A stretch of DNA of 64,000 nt from Pterobdella sp. o SKG-2022 (lineage: Eukaryota; Annelida; Clitellata; Hirudinida; Piscicolidae), in NCBI GenBank assembly GCA_964035795.1, contig OZ038321.1:9514294-9578293 (forward strand). The letters run 5' to 3'. Positions 15,101 to 23,380 of this stretch are shown piece after piece. The notes beneath the pieces were generated by a model, which saw only the letters and a program-made list of their open reading frames with translations, did no database searches and had not been told where the DNA came from. The number at the start of each line of letters is the position of its first letter. Within the stretch, counting starts at the first letter, position 1. The translations under genes were made by a program, and so were the position numbers.

Positions 15101-18100
15101 AATCCCAAGTTTTTCAAATTTAAAAAAGTACTAGCTTCATTTAATTATATTTGGTCTGCAACTCTTATTTTACACTATTTCATATTAACAAACCTAAAAT
15201 TAAATTTAATATTTTCACAATAATTCCTACTTTCTTATTAGAAATTTTTCCAATATTAGCGCCGTCAGTGCAAAGTTTTATTGAATTTTTTGATGATTCG
15301 TACTTGCATCGCAAAAAAATTGTTATTCTCTCAATAGAATATTAAGAAAAAATGTATATTATTTAAGTCTTCCAGATTGATTTTTGAGTTATGCATATTA
15401 TTCTGGAGAGACATTCGAAAAGAATTCTTCATTTTAAATAATTGAATAATATCAAAATTCAACTCCTAAGGGGTATCTTAAGATATTTAAAATAGCTAAA
15501 AATAATTTCACACCAATCATATGAGGTTTTTAATACATTTATTAAGACAGCAAAGAAAATAATTTTCGATAAGTTCAGTTTTATAACATGTTAAAGTTGA
15601 ATTATTATTCGTAATTATGTTTATACAGTAGTTTATCAAAAGATTATAACCTATCACTTACTGGAATCAATTAACTAGTACAAAATAAATGGTTTCCAAT
15701 GCTAAAAGATTCAAGTGGTTTTCAAATTCAGAAAACAAAGGGAATTATTTTGGTGTTTTATAAAAAAATTTATTTTTAAACTTCATTTCAAAAAACTATT
15801 AGAATAAAATTCTTGAAAAAGAATACAAACAGCTATACCCTTCTGGTTTCTTACTATATACCAAACCCATTGATAAAAGGACAGGCCTCAAAAAAATTAT
15901 ATGGCCTAACAACTTCTCAAGTTTGTGCCACTAGCATCAAATTCTTGATTTTATTATATTGTAATTACTCGTCCTGCAACATATTATCTCACCGTTTACC
16001 ACTAAAAGCCCCAACAATAAAAGAATCACCGTAAATTTCAGAATCTCAACATAATTCGTAAATAGTTTGAAAACATATTGGTTAATAAGGACGAATATTT
16101 GGCCAGTTTTGATGTGCATACTTTTTTGCCATTCGTTCTTCTGAAAAACTACAAAATTAAGTAACAACATAATAGAAAATGATGTAAATCTCAAAAACGG
16201 GTTTCAACTAAGAAAGGCCTTATGCGTTGCAAACAAAAAAAACTTCCATAAAATGGGCCAAAAATGAATATAATGAATTCGAATGTTTATGCCATCCAGA
16301 ACAATGTGACATTAGCCAAACAAGGGTTTATATTGAAACATAAATGAAACAATATAAAAGAGATGTGACATCGAAAGACAACATCAATTTCTAGAATAAG
16401 CAACCACGTACATGAATCTCTAGGGAAAATAAACTGGAATGAACCAGAGATTCTAAAAATTATGGCTGATAACAATAAAATAACACTAGGAAAAAGTATA
16501 CCCATAATGAAAAGCTTGAGAATACAAAAAAATAATTTAGTAGCAAATGGTTTCAATGATGCGCAAACGTAGGTGGCACAAACGCCTGGTACCATCGTTA
16601 AAGATATTACGAGTGATAAACTAATAAGACTTTGAAAAGGCTGAAAAAGGTATGGGGATTCATTTATCTACACCACCTCAAAAAAATCTCAGCTCTTTTG
16701 CTCAATAAATGTTTAAATTTTATATAATCGAAGTAAAATTGTTGAAAATGATGTATAAATTTTAAAAAGTTGTCTTATTCATAAGCTTAATCATCATTAT
16801 TGTTTTATTATAACAAACCGACGCAAGCATTCGCAGAGATCTCTTGAATTAACACCATCTCATAACTAATATGGCCTTATTTATGGCGTGCCATCATTTG
16901 ACCTTAATAATGCATTTACGTCGTTACTTTTGCTCAGTCGTGATCTATTTAAATTTACATTTTTTTTCCAAAGTTCATTCACTAAATTGGCGAAATCAAT
17001 GTTATAAATTGATCATAAGAGAAATAATCTTGAAATTCGAATTCAAACGTGCAATGTTCAAGCTCCCAAATAGCACAATGATACACAACATTAAATATCA
17101 GCACTATAAACAATTATATAAACAAGAAAACAATAATCAACTCTGGCATTCATAAGTTTTCAGCAAGTTTCAACCATATATGATAGATTTGAACATTGGT
17201 TTTTCATCAGCCTCATTCGCCAACATCTTCAACATCACTCATGTGTCTGAGAGATCACGTTTAGGTGACGTTATAACAGGCGACTCAAGTTGTAGAGCGT
17301 GTGATCTGTGGATGCCTTGTGGATCATCACTACCACATTGAAAGTGCTGAAAACCGCGTTTCATAGAAGTGCATTCAATAAAGAATGATAGTTTTTAAAA
17401 TGGAAGTAAGACAAACGTATGGCGATAATGTAGATTGCTTTGGCAAAACCTTGCTGTGGTTGGTTCTTGGGACATACTCAAAAGTTATGGGCTGTTAAAT
17501 AATTAAATAGACAAATTTCGAATTTCAATTCATTTATTTTACTGAAATTTTTTATTTAATACATTGTTTGTATTTAATCGTTTTAATTATGTTTTTTTCT
17601 GACACAAAACTAAATGAACTTGTGGAAATAGATTAATGATCATTAAAAAATATTTGCTGAACTATTTTCAATATTAGTATTGGTTCATATTTCAAAATAA
17701 TTTTTTCAAAATTTTCTTTTATCACCAACATTTGTAGTAATTCCGAAAACAACTTCATCAAGGCTCAACCTTACTGACTCTACAGCTCCATTTTAACAAC
17801 TTTTTTTATCAAAAGTTCATACAGCGCTAAAACTAAATGCGCGTGTCTATGCCTAATTCACAGTGATTTGAACTATGTGGGAGACTACCACAACGATGAT
17901 GACAGCGATGACTTCAAAAGAGCATCTGGCTTCAACTATCACCAGGGACCTGTAAGCACCTAACATTATTGAATGTTGCTTCTGTAAGAATAGTCATAGA
18001 TGTTTTTTCATCTTTAGATTTTAATTGTCTTCTGTCCGCTTCCAGATTTTCTTGAGTGTTTGCTAAAAATGTTTTGATCAAATTGGTGGGTTCACATCAA

Positions 18101-21100
18101 AATAATAGTATTAAAAAGGCTTCAATAAGAGCTTACGAACAATGTAAAACATAATCCACGCTTAATTTTTGTCTGTCAAAATCCACGGCTTTTCTATCTG
18201 TAGTAGTTGAGGCAAACTCGAGATTTCTACTCTCAATGAGGGTTTTTAATTTTCTTCATTTAATTCATCACTATTTTTTGTATAATTAAATTTCAAGTTC
18301 CCAACCTCAAAAGTTTTCAAATTCTCAAAACTATTTTTCATTTCACGGCTCATACGATTTTCATGTTTGGTCTTGCTTTTATGATGTTATCGTATTATTA
18401 TATATTAAACATATTAGATTATACTACTGTACATGTCCCAGTAGCTGGAGCTGAGAGTAGTCGGCCTGAATAGTTGTTACTACTGCATTGTAATTTTCAA
18501 GAGAAGCCATTCTTATTTAAAAAAAATTTTATAGACTGCTAGCATAAACAAACATCCAACTAAAAATTATCGGAATTCAAGATCCGCTGTTTTCACACTT
18601 AGGCAGTTTGCCTTGCCGTTGTCAACGAGGGTCATTTGTCAGGCCAAATGACAACAATAACAGAATATCATACTGTCGATACTTGCTACTGAAGTCTACT
18701 TTTTCCGCTTTACAACAAGAAAGCAGCTTTCAATGTTTTAGGTTATGTAGAAAACCACTTTTTCACGTCTACAGTATTAAAACAAGTCTTATAAAACATT
18801 TCCATATAGTTAATCAACCTACGGTGGTTTGAGCTGAATAAATTATTCAAAAATGTATTCTAATGAATGTACCACGTCAAAAGAAGAAATAGTTAAAATA
18901 CACATTTTTAAGATCAATCACTAGAGAAAATTCAAAATTATAGCTTATTAAACTACTGTTAAATGACATTTAAGAAACTCTTAGTTAAATTGAAACTCAA
19001 TATAATACCTGCTTATTAAGCTCGAAGCGACATTTTTAAAATTTCTTTCTCATCTCATTAAAGCCAAAAAATCTTTGGCCTTTCTTCTAATTACTTTATA
19101 CTCAGTATAATTTTATCTGCCCTCTTACCTCAGTATTGGTTCGTTATTTCAATTCTTTCTTTTTTTTCAAATTTTTGCAAAAAAAATGAAGGGTTTTTCA
19201 AGCTTCATTCAAAAGAGCTTCATAAAATATTAAGTTTTGAGTCAGTCCATCTTATAAAAATTTAGAACCATTCTGATTTTTATTCAAATACAATTTCATT
19301 TCAATTTTGATTTTTCTCAAGCAATGACGCATATCACTACAGGAGTGGGTTTGGCCTGTGGGATACTTTTTAAGAGCAAAATTGATGATCGCTCGGAAAC
19401 TTCATGAGAAATACCAGCATGCTTCTTTGCAGGATCATACTGTTGAAATGAAAGAATTGAAAAGTGTGTTTGAAGATACAATGTATTATGTAGAAAAAAC
19501 TCTGACAGCACATAATGTCTATCTGCAGGCTTCCACCTGGAAGTCTCTGCCAGAACTAACCAACAGTGGGGGTCAAGTGAGTGGACTTCATTTAACTTAC
19601 CGTATTTCAATTTATATTTTTCGTAATTGTATACCTAATTATCATGAGTTTATTCATATTATAACTTCTATATAATATTTTTTTTCGTTTTTGTTGGAAA
19701 AAATTTGAAAAAATGGTCTAGATAAAAATTTAAAAAAATAAAATCTTTGTCAGATAACACTAGATTTTTGAGGAAATAGCTTTAGCAGTAGTTATAACTG
19801 CTTCATTGTGGTGGTAATAAATGTGTGGATTATGATTGTCAGATGTTGTGTAAGGTTGTATAGAGCCGATTGAATTTTGTCATTAAAGTTTTTCTCTGAG
19901 TGGAAATATGATAATAACAAAGTTAATTGAGCTTTTGTGTAGGTTTACCATGGTTTATAAAATGTTGAATTTCCAGGAATTTTGTGAGTTTTTGAATAAG
20001 GTATTTGAGCGGTCTTTTTTTATGTTGCACACATTTATATTCCAATGTTCCAATTCATCACAACTTTTTGTTTCAAAGATTTTTTTAAACTTTCAAATTT
20101 ATGAGATGTCAAAAAAGCTTGCAAACATATTTTGTTTAACTTTTTCACTCCAAATAAAACTCCAAATAAAATTAGCCTTTGTTTTTGCAGTGCACTTTTG
20201 TTTGTGCAAAAATATTTGCCATGGGATGAAAAGATCTTTCGTCGTGCATTTAAACTTTATGACTTGCCACACTTCAAGTTTAACGCCGTAATGAATAAAG
20301 AGCTCGTGTAATTTCAAAAATAAATCTTTTTAAAAATTATTTTAAACTTTTGAACCGTTAATTGAAAGATATTAAAACCTTTTAAGCAATTTGTATTCAT
20401 AAGCTGCGCCAAAGAAATGCTAGTATATAAGGACATAATTCATCCCATGTCTAATTTACTTTTCAGCATAATCTACCTTGAAACTCATGAAATAATATAA
20501 CTTATGTCCACGCCAATCTTGGTTCTTTAATATATCTAATGTCTTATGTAAAAATTTCAGTTTTTATAAACATTAAATTTTTTATTCACTTTTGTATATA
20601 AGAGTGTTTGCTTCTATCAATTTTTATTTTTTCAATTAAACAACGTTAGAATTAAGGAAATGTTAAATACACTTTTATCAACAATAAATCACTGTCGTTA
20701 TTGAATTCGTCCCAGAACTTTTTAAGCCTTTGTGATCTGCGACCAAGTTGCATTGTTGAAATATTAGAAATTATATTATTGAGTAAGCATGAATTAATAA
20801 TATTAGAACTTCGGAAATTAAGATACTATGCATCAATTAAAATAAATCCTTATTTATATTCGCTCTGTATTCTTCGTCTTTGCAAGCGTCTCTTTTTCTA
20901 TTGTTCATATAAATACTTTCGTTTACTTTTCAGAGACATCGTATGTATTTTTCTTCAATATTTTGTAACGAAAAACATCAAATAGGAGGAATTTTTAATA
21001 CATTTATTTAGAACATTTATTAAGACATTTTTCTCGCTAACGTTTTATGATAAGGCTAAACTTATCGAAAATTATAGCTTCCGATTCTCAATAAATGTAT

Positions 21101-21283
21101 TAAAAATTCTTCTTATTTGATGACTTTCGTTTACGTTATCAAATATAGTAATTGAAGATTGGTTGATAAGCTTGAGACATCAACTGGCAGGTTTGCAAAG
21201 ACAGTTGTGAGGCGCAGGCATGGAGTGTTTCGAGCATCATTGAGGTGCTGCATCTGATGAAAGAAATCAAAAAGATGCCTTGA
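1..21283 (+). CDS. AGL: Glycogen debranching enzyme, C-terminal half (19 exons, partial at 5' end)
   Basis: In animals this cytosolic enzyme removes glycogen branches: an N-terminal 4-alpha-glucanotransferase half moves the short outer chain, and a C-terminal amylo-alpha-1,6-glucosidase half (GH133) frees the branch glucose. The window holds 19 exons (1-127, 3800-4037, 4683-4779, 4984-5149, 5956-6089, 6415-6548, 6681-6856, 7376-7459, 10870-10953, 11111-11170, 11598-11692, 12167-12278, 12799-12934, 14025-14125, 14298-14557, 14784-14881, 17864-17951, 19343-19576, 21191-21283). All splice phases match and no frameshift is needed, giving 838 residues and a TGA. I identified it from recalled animal AGL sequence: [39 protein letters not shown] and CEAQAWS occur in the right order. 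Family members are about 1,500 residues, so the transferase half lies left of base 1. Introns carry a LINE, a CR1 relic, MITEs, a PLE relic and dispersed repeats, yet the reading frame is intact, so the gene looks functional. The least certain boundary is the end of exon 11. Confidence 0.95.
408..3720 (-). mobile_element. LINE-A copy 1: APE endonuclease-RT non-LTR retrotransposon, decayed, in AGL intron 1
   Basis: Read on the minus strand: an endonuclease segment (3337-2474; [28 protein letters not shown]), an RT linker (2356-1790), the RT core (1780-974; [32 protein letters not shown]), a cysteine/histidine finger with CxxC and WIHARC just after the RT, and the C-terminal [10 protein letters not shown] region (811-497). 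The 3' tail is an ATG/ATA-rich run near 408-430. The frame is broken at several places, including a TAA just before the FGFMPGRS motif, so it is inactive. It shares nearly its whole length with the copy at 54803-57985, and both 5' ends stop at the same ATATAGCGAGA. It sits antisense to AGL, and its 5' end is only about 80 bases from the exon 2 acceptor. Confidence 0.9.
3800..4037 (+). CDS. AGL: AGL exon 2
   Basis: The acceptor is TTGCAG ending at 3799. The exon encodes about 79 residues ending in [16 protein letters not shown], matching the family motif before the glucosidase half. It ends in phase 2 at a GTAGTT donor. Confidence 0.9.
4038..4682 (+). other. AGL intron 2, no recognised content
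   Basis: AT-rich noncoding sequence with an AAT-rich patch around 4590-4670. No repeat or coding signal was recognised. Confidence 0.5.
4683..4779 (+). CDS. AGL: AGL exon 3
   Basis: The frame chosen ([18 protein letters not shown]) is the only one consistent with the phase-2 exit of exon 2 and the phase-0 entry of exon 4. It aligns with a variable stretch of the family. Confidence 0.78.
4984..5149 (+). CDS. AGL: AGL exon 4
   Basis: Encodes [12 protein letters not shown] and LPYCGLQ. The donor is ACAAG|GTAGCT. It ends in phase 1, with the glycine completed by exon 5. Confidence 0.92.
5150..5955 (+). other. AGL intron 4, mostly unassigned
   Basis: AT-rich intron. The only recognisable item is a short piece at about 5567-5605 (CTGTACAGGCCCAGTAAC) resembling the start of the dispersed repeat described at 6895, 18425 and 42670. 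Nothing else was seen. Confidence 0.5.
5956..6089 (+). CDS. AGL: AGL exon 5
   Basis: Encodes [17 protein letters not shown] and [12 protein letters not shown], both strongly conserved in the family. The acceptor is CGTAG, and the exon exits in phase 0 at a weak GTTAAT donor. Confidence 0.9.
6177..6351. mobile_element. MITE-like palindrome in AGL intron 5
   Basis: About 175 bp with roughly 70-bp inverted arms. The outer arm ACATCAATTGAGGATTCAT returns as its reverse complement near 6317-6336. The inner arm contains AGCTATAATTTTCGATAAG, the core shared with the palindromes at 7516, 20973 and 52258. No coding capacity, as expected of a non-autonomous foldback or MITE. Confidence 0.75.
6415..6548 (+). 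CDS. AGL: AGL exon 6
   Basis: Encodes [18 protein letters not shown] and FCWKQMS. The donor is CCAC|GTAAGA, phase 2. Confidence 0.92.
6681..6856 (+). CDS. AGL: AGL exon 7
   Basis: Encodes [13 protein letters not shown] and a family-typical linker before the catalytic block. The acceptor is GTTATAG and the donor is a perfect GTGAGT. Confidence 0.92.
6895..7210 (+). repeat. Dispersed repeat of unknown type, copy 1 (AGL intron 7)
   Basis: Shares an ordered set of blocks with copies at 18425-18760 and 42670-42975: a CTAGATGTCCCAGTA-like start, GCTAACGT, GAATTCAAGATCCGC followed by GTTTTCA, a CCAAA-ATGACAAC block and a GAATATCA...CGA block. It has no long open frame. All three copies lie in the same orientation. 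It may be a SINE or a non-autonomous element. Confidence 0.6.
7376..7459 (+). CDS. AGL: AGL exon 8 (WGRD motif)
   Basis: Encodes [18 protein letters not shown], the most recognisable block of the glucosidase half. It ends in phase 1, and the next exon lies 3.4 kb away beyond a CR1-like relic. Confidence 0.95.
7516..7652. mobile_element. MITE-like palindrome in AGL intron 8
   Basis: The arms AGCTGTAATTTTCGATAA and TTATCGAAAATACAGCT face each other, flanked by CATTTATTT and its reverse complement. The centre holds GTTTTATGATAGGGCTAAAC, shared with the MITEs at 20973 and 52258. The left arm has extra bases, so this copy is decayed. Confidence 0.65.
8612..10235 (-). mobile_element. CR1-like LINE, internally deleted, in AGL intron 8
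   Basis: On the minus strand: a basic leader ([18 protein letters not shown] region, near 10130), the endonuclease start ([25 protein letters not shown]; 10110-9823), a frame-shifted endonuclease continuation (9878-9666; TNHGGVAVV), then an abrupt jump to the late RT (9665-8724; [37 protein letters not shown]). The second half of the endonuclease and the RT motifs before FADD are missing. The 3' end is a CAATAA-type microsatellite around 8612-8635. Motifs are those of the CR1/Jockey group. It is inactive. A short piece of the same 3' end lies at 43462-43510. Confidence 0.88.
10735..10811 (+). repeat. PLE-end palindrome in AGL intron 8
   Basis: CATTATCAAGTGATTATCACTTGATAATG is a perfect palindrome with centre near 10749, written here only to locate it at 10735-10763. 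It is followed by GTAAG, a short loop, CTTACGAAAAGCTTCGTG and AATACTTTGTG. The same run occurs at the right end of the PLE at 62766 and in the inverted repeat at 42516. It looks like a head-to-head junction of two PLE termini without the coding part. Confidence 0.55.
10870..10953 (+). CDS. AGL: AGL exon 9
   Basis: Encodes [12 protein letters not shown] and [12 protein letters not shown]. The donor is GAAG|GTAGGT, phase 1. Confidence 0.95.
11111..11170 (+). CDS. AGL: AGL exon 10
   Basis: A short exon encoding [19 protein letters not shown], the conserved RDAVW block of the active-site region. Confidence 0.95.
11598..11692 (+). CDS. AGL: AGL exon 11
   Basis: Encodes SPDGISLL and [11 protein letters not shown]. 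The exact 3' end is uncertain: GT dinucleotides at 11690 and 11693 are both in phase 0. Confidence 0.85.
12167..12278 (+). CDS. AGL: AGL exon 12
   Basis: Encodes [19 protein letters not shown], then a region ending in MKSE with the next glycine split. The acceptor is placed at GAAAAG ending at 12166, which gives the phase-0 entry that exon 11 requires. Confidence 0.9.
12799..12934 (+). CDS. AGL: AGL exon 13
   Basis: Encodes [18 protein letters not shown] and GYPATP, the [10 protein letters not shown] signature of the family. The acceptor is GTGCAG; the exon ends in phase 2. Confidence 0.96.
14025..14125 (+). CDS. AGL: AGL exon 14
   Basis: Encodes [19 protein letters not shown]. The arginine of the conserved ATPRDGSA motif is split across the preceding intron. 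Confidence 0.93.
14298..14557 (+). CDS. AGL: AGL exon 15
   Basis: The longest exon, encoding [26 protein letters not shown] and [11 protein letters not shown]. The donor is a perfect GTGAGT, phase 0. Confidence 0.95.
14784..14881 (+). CDS. AGL: AGL exon 16
   Basis: Encodes [17 protein letters not shown] and [10 protein letters not shown]. The acceptor is CATCAG; phase 2 exit. Confidence 0.95.
15531..15600. repeat. Single MITE arm (partial)
   Basis: Contains ATAATTTTCGATAAGTT and TTTTATAACATG in the same order as one arm of the MITE family, but without a facing arm. It is a decayed fragment in AGL intron 16. Confidence 0.4.
16280..16640 (+). pseudogene. Decayed PLE GIY-YIG segment in AGL intron 16
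   Basis: Conceptual translation with frame changes gives a [13 protein letters not shown] start, [30 protein letters not shown] and [13 protein letters not shown]. This layout (arginine-rich helix, H-x-x-x-x-x-H-like segment, INWN-EIL, late N-L) is that of GIY-YIG endonuclease ends of Penelope-like elements. Stops interrupt it. It differs in sequence from the PLE at 60415, so it would be an older, separate lineage. The assignment rests on pattern memory only. Confidence 0.45.
16641..17863 (+). other. Rest of AGL intron 16, no recognised content
   Basis: AT-rich. A less AT-rich patch at about 17190-17350 has no convincing open frame and no match to other repeats in the window. Confidence 0.4.
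17864..17951 (+). CDS. AGL: AGL exon 17
   Basis: Encodes [16 protein letters not shown] and GFNYHQGP, a hallmark of the family. The donor is GTAAGC, phase 0. Confidence 0.95.
18425..18760 (+). repeat. Dispersed repeat of unknown type, copy 2 (AGL intron 17)
   Basis: Starts with CTGTACATGTCCCAGTAG, then AGTAGTCGGCC, GGAATTCAAGATCCGC, GCAGTTTGCCTTGCC, GCCAAATGACAACAATA and TGTCGATACTTGCTAC. It is the best preserved of the three copies and close to copy 3 at 42670. Confidence 0.65.
19343..19576 (+). CDS. AGL: AGL exon 18
   Basis: Encodes [14 protein letters not shown] and [13 protein letters not shown]. The acceptor is CTACAG and the donor is GTGAGT. Confidence 0.96.
20930..21135. mobile_element. 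MITE-like palindrome in AGL intron 18
   Basis: The arms CATCAAATAGGAGGAATTTT and AAAATTCTTCTTATTTGATG face each other over about 150 bp. The centre has GTTTTATGATAAGGCTAAAC and TTATCGAAAATTATAGCT, the family core. The left flank, CAGAGACATC followed by TATGTAT, also occurs left of the MITE at 6177, so the element may be larger than its palindrome. Confidence 0.7.
21191..21283 (+). CDS. AGL: AGL last exon
   Basis: Encodes [20 protein letters not shown] and seven more residues before a TGA stop at 21281-21283. The C-terminal position and the AQAWS motif match the end of animal AGL. It is too short to be seen as an open frame on its own. Confidence 0.93.
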   Translation, partial: VCKDSCEAQAWSVSSIIEVLHLMKEIKKMP

Positions 21284-22623
21284 ACATATTTCACTCACTT
21301 TGAATCTTATTTAAATTTCAACAAACTAGATTAAAAAGAATTAATTTAGAATTTGGAAAATTAATTTGTGAAACATGGAATTAATTGGAGAATTTAAAAT
21401 TCTGTTTGTAGCTTTGAAAATTTTGGTTAATAATTAATCCGTGAATTCAACGTTCATTTTCAATTTTTTCATTTGAATATACATCATTTGTAGAATTTTC
21501 CAACTCAAAATTATGGAAGTATTTTACTTCTCAAACATTGTGTTCCAATTGCCATGTTGACAAAATCATAAAATTGATTAAGTGGGCAAAACATTTTCAC
21601 ATCCACTATAATTTTTTGAGTCTTTTTGCATTCATCGTAACAGAATCGTGTTATTTAACGGTTTGAATTATGCCTTCATGTTTCATTCAACTTTAATTAT
21701 TTTTTATAATTGGAAAAAAACTTTTAATGTGTCGTCTTTTCATCTCCATAATTGGAAATGCGCACATGCTTCAGTTTCCATTTTGAAGGAATTTAATGAT
21801 TAAACTTTTTAATTTATTATACGTATAAACTCAAAATGGCCATGTTTTAAAGATTATTTTCCGAATATAATTAACTGAAAAAGGCGCCTGTTTGCCTCAT
21901 GGTGTTTCCATGCCGGTGTTGATGCAGCTCGTCAAATTTTCAGCGGATTTAAACTATTTTTTAACTGTTAATGAAAGAGTGAAAATTTAATTAATAAAAA
22001 ACTATGTACAAATGGATTATTTAATCGTAGAAATTAAAAAATTGATAAAGAATGTTCTTGCATGCATTAATCGTTCGAAATGAAAGCTACTGAGACCTTA
22101 AATGGTCAATTTCCACTGCCACTCCAATTAACTCCATTCAACTCATCAATTTATAAGACCTTTTCAGATATTTTTTTTTTGAAACCTGTTATTTTTAATT
22201 TAGTTTTTTTCACTCATACAATCTTGATAATCAAAATAATTCGAAGGTTGGAAATAATTTGAACTTAAAATTTTTTAAAATTTTAGTCTTGGATGGCAGT
22301 GAAAAACTAATTTCGATATTAATAACTTGTGAAACATCCATCTGACTTGTAAAAATAATTTTTTAATTAAAATAAGCGTACATTAAGTATCTAAAGTTTT
22401 AGGTCAAAATTTGATATTGGTACGGTAATGGACCTCGACCGTCAGCTTTCATAAGCACCCTAGTCTTGGCCAGCATATAATACGTGCCTCACAATGCTCA
22501 GAACTGTTTCTTGGCTCTATACGTGCCTAACATAACACGATCTTACTATGAGTAATCATGTTGAATTTATTATTTTTAAAGATAAAATATTACACAAATA
22601 AAGATTATAAAAACTTGAGATTC
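21284..22623. other. AGL 3' flank, no other gene seen
   Basis: AT-rich. Apart from a possible polyadenylation hexamer at 21993 I see no feature. A less AT-rich patch at 22425-22550 has no clear coding frame on either strand. Confidence 0.5.
21993..21998 (+). promoter_or_regulatory. Possible AGL polyadenylation signal (AATAAA)
   Basis: The first AATAAA I noticed after the AGL stop codon, about 710 bases downstream. In DNA this AT-rich the hexamer is expected often, so this is only a candidate. Confidence 0.2.
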
Positions 22624-23380
22624 AGCCCTCCAAAGCGTCTCACCCCCTCCAAAGCATCTCACCCCCTCCAAAGCGTCTCACCCCCTCCAAAGCGTCTCAC
22701 CCTTTCCAAAGCGTTTCACCTTCTCCAAAGCGTCTCACCCCCTCCAAAGCGTCTCACCCCCTCCAAAGCGTCTCACCCTCTCCAAAGCATCTCACCTTCT
22801 CCAAAGCGTCTCACCCCCTCCAAAGCGTCTCACTTCTTTCAAAGCGTCTCACTTCTTCCAAAGAGTCTCACCTCCTTCAAAGCGTCTCACCCCCTCCAAA
22901 GCGTCTCATCTCTTCCAAAGCGTCTCACCTCCTTCAAAGCGTCTCACCCCCTCCAAAGCGTCTCACTTCTTTCAAAGCGTCTCACTTCTTCCAAAGAGTC
23001 TCACCTCCTTCAAAGCGTCTCACCCCCTCCAAAGCGTCTCATCTCTTCCAAAGCGTCTCACCTCCTTCAAAGCGTCTCACCCCCTCCAAAGCGTCTCACT
23101 TCTTTCAAAGCGTCTCACTTCTTCCAAAGAGTCTCACCTCCTTCAAAGCGTCTCACCCCCTCCAAAGCGTCTCATCTCTTCCAAAGCTTCTCACCTCCTC
23201 CAAAGCGTCTCACCTCTTCTAAAGCTTCTCACCTCCTCTAAAGCGTCTCATCCCTTCCAAAGCTTCTCACCTCCTCCAAAGCGTCTCACTTCTTCCAAAG
23301 CGTCTCACCCATTTCAAAGTGCCTCACCCCCATCAAAACGCCTCACTTCTTTCAACGTGTTTCACCCCCTTTAAAGCGCC
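22624..23380 (+). repeat. 19-bp minisatellite, about 40 units, with 133-bp higher-order repeat
   Basis: Unit GCGTCTCACCCCCTCCAAA (19 bp), with variants such as CTTCTTT and CTCCTT in the pyrimidine part. The variant CACTTCTTTC recurs at 22831, 22964 and 23097, exactly 133 bp (7 units) apart, so blocks of seven units were duplicated. Because 19 is not a multiple of 3, the long open frame through the array (22558-23241) is a by-product of a stop-free unit. The array is far richer in GC than its surroundings. Confidence 0.93.

Noticed and set aside
17170..17480. Less AT-rich patch as an extra AGL exon
   Set aside because: AGL exons 16 and 17 already join in phase with continuous family alignment, so no exon is missing there.
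22558..23241. 227-codon open frame with repeats of KRLTPSKASHPLQSVSPPP
   Set aside because: It is the translation of the 19-bp minisatellite. The unit has no stop in any frame used, and there is no start context or non-repeat domain.
22624..23380. CRISPR array
   Set aside because: No spacers: units are contiguous 19-mers, and the DNA is clearly animal nuclear.
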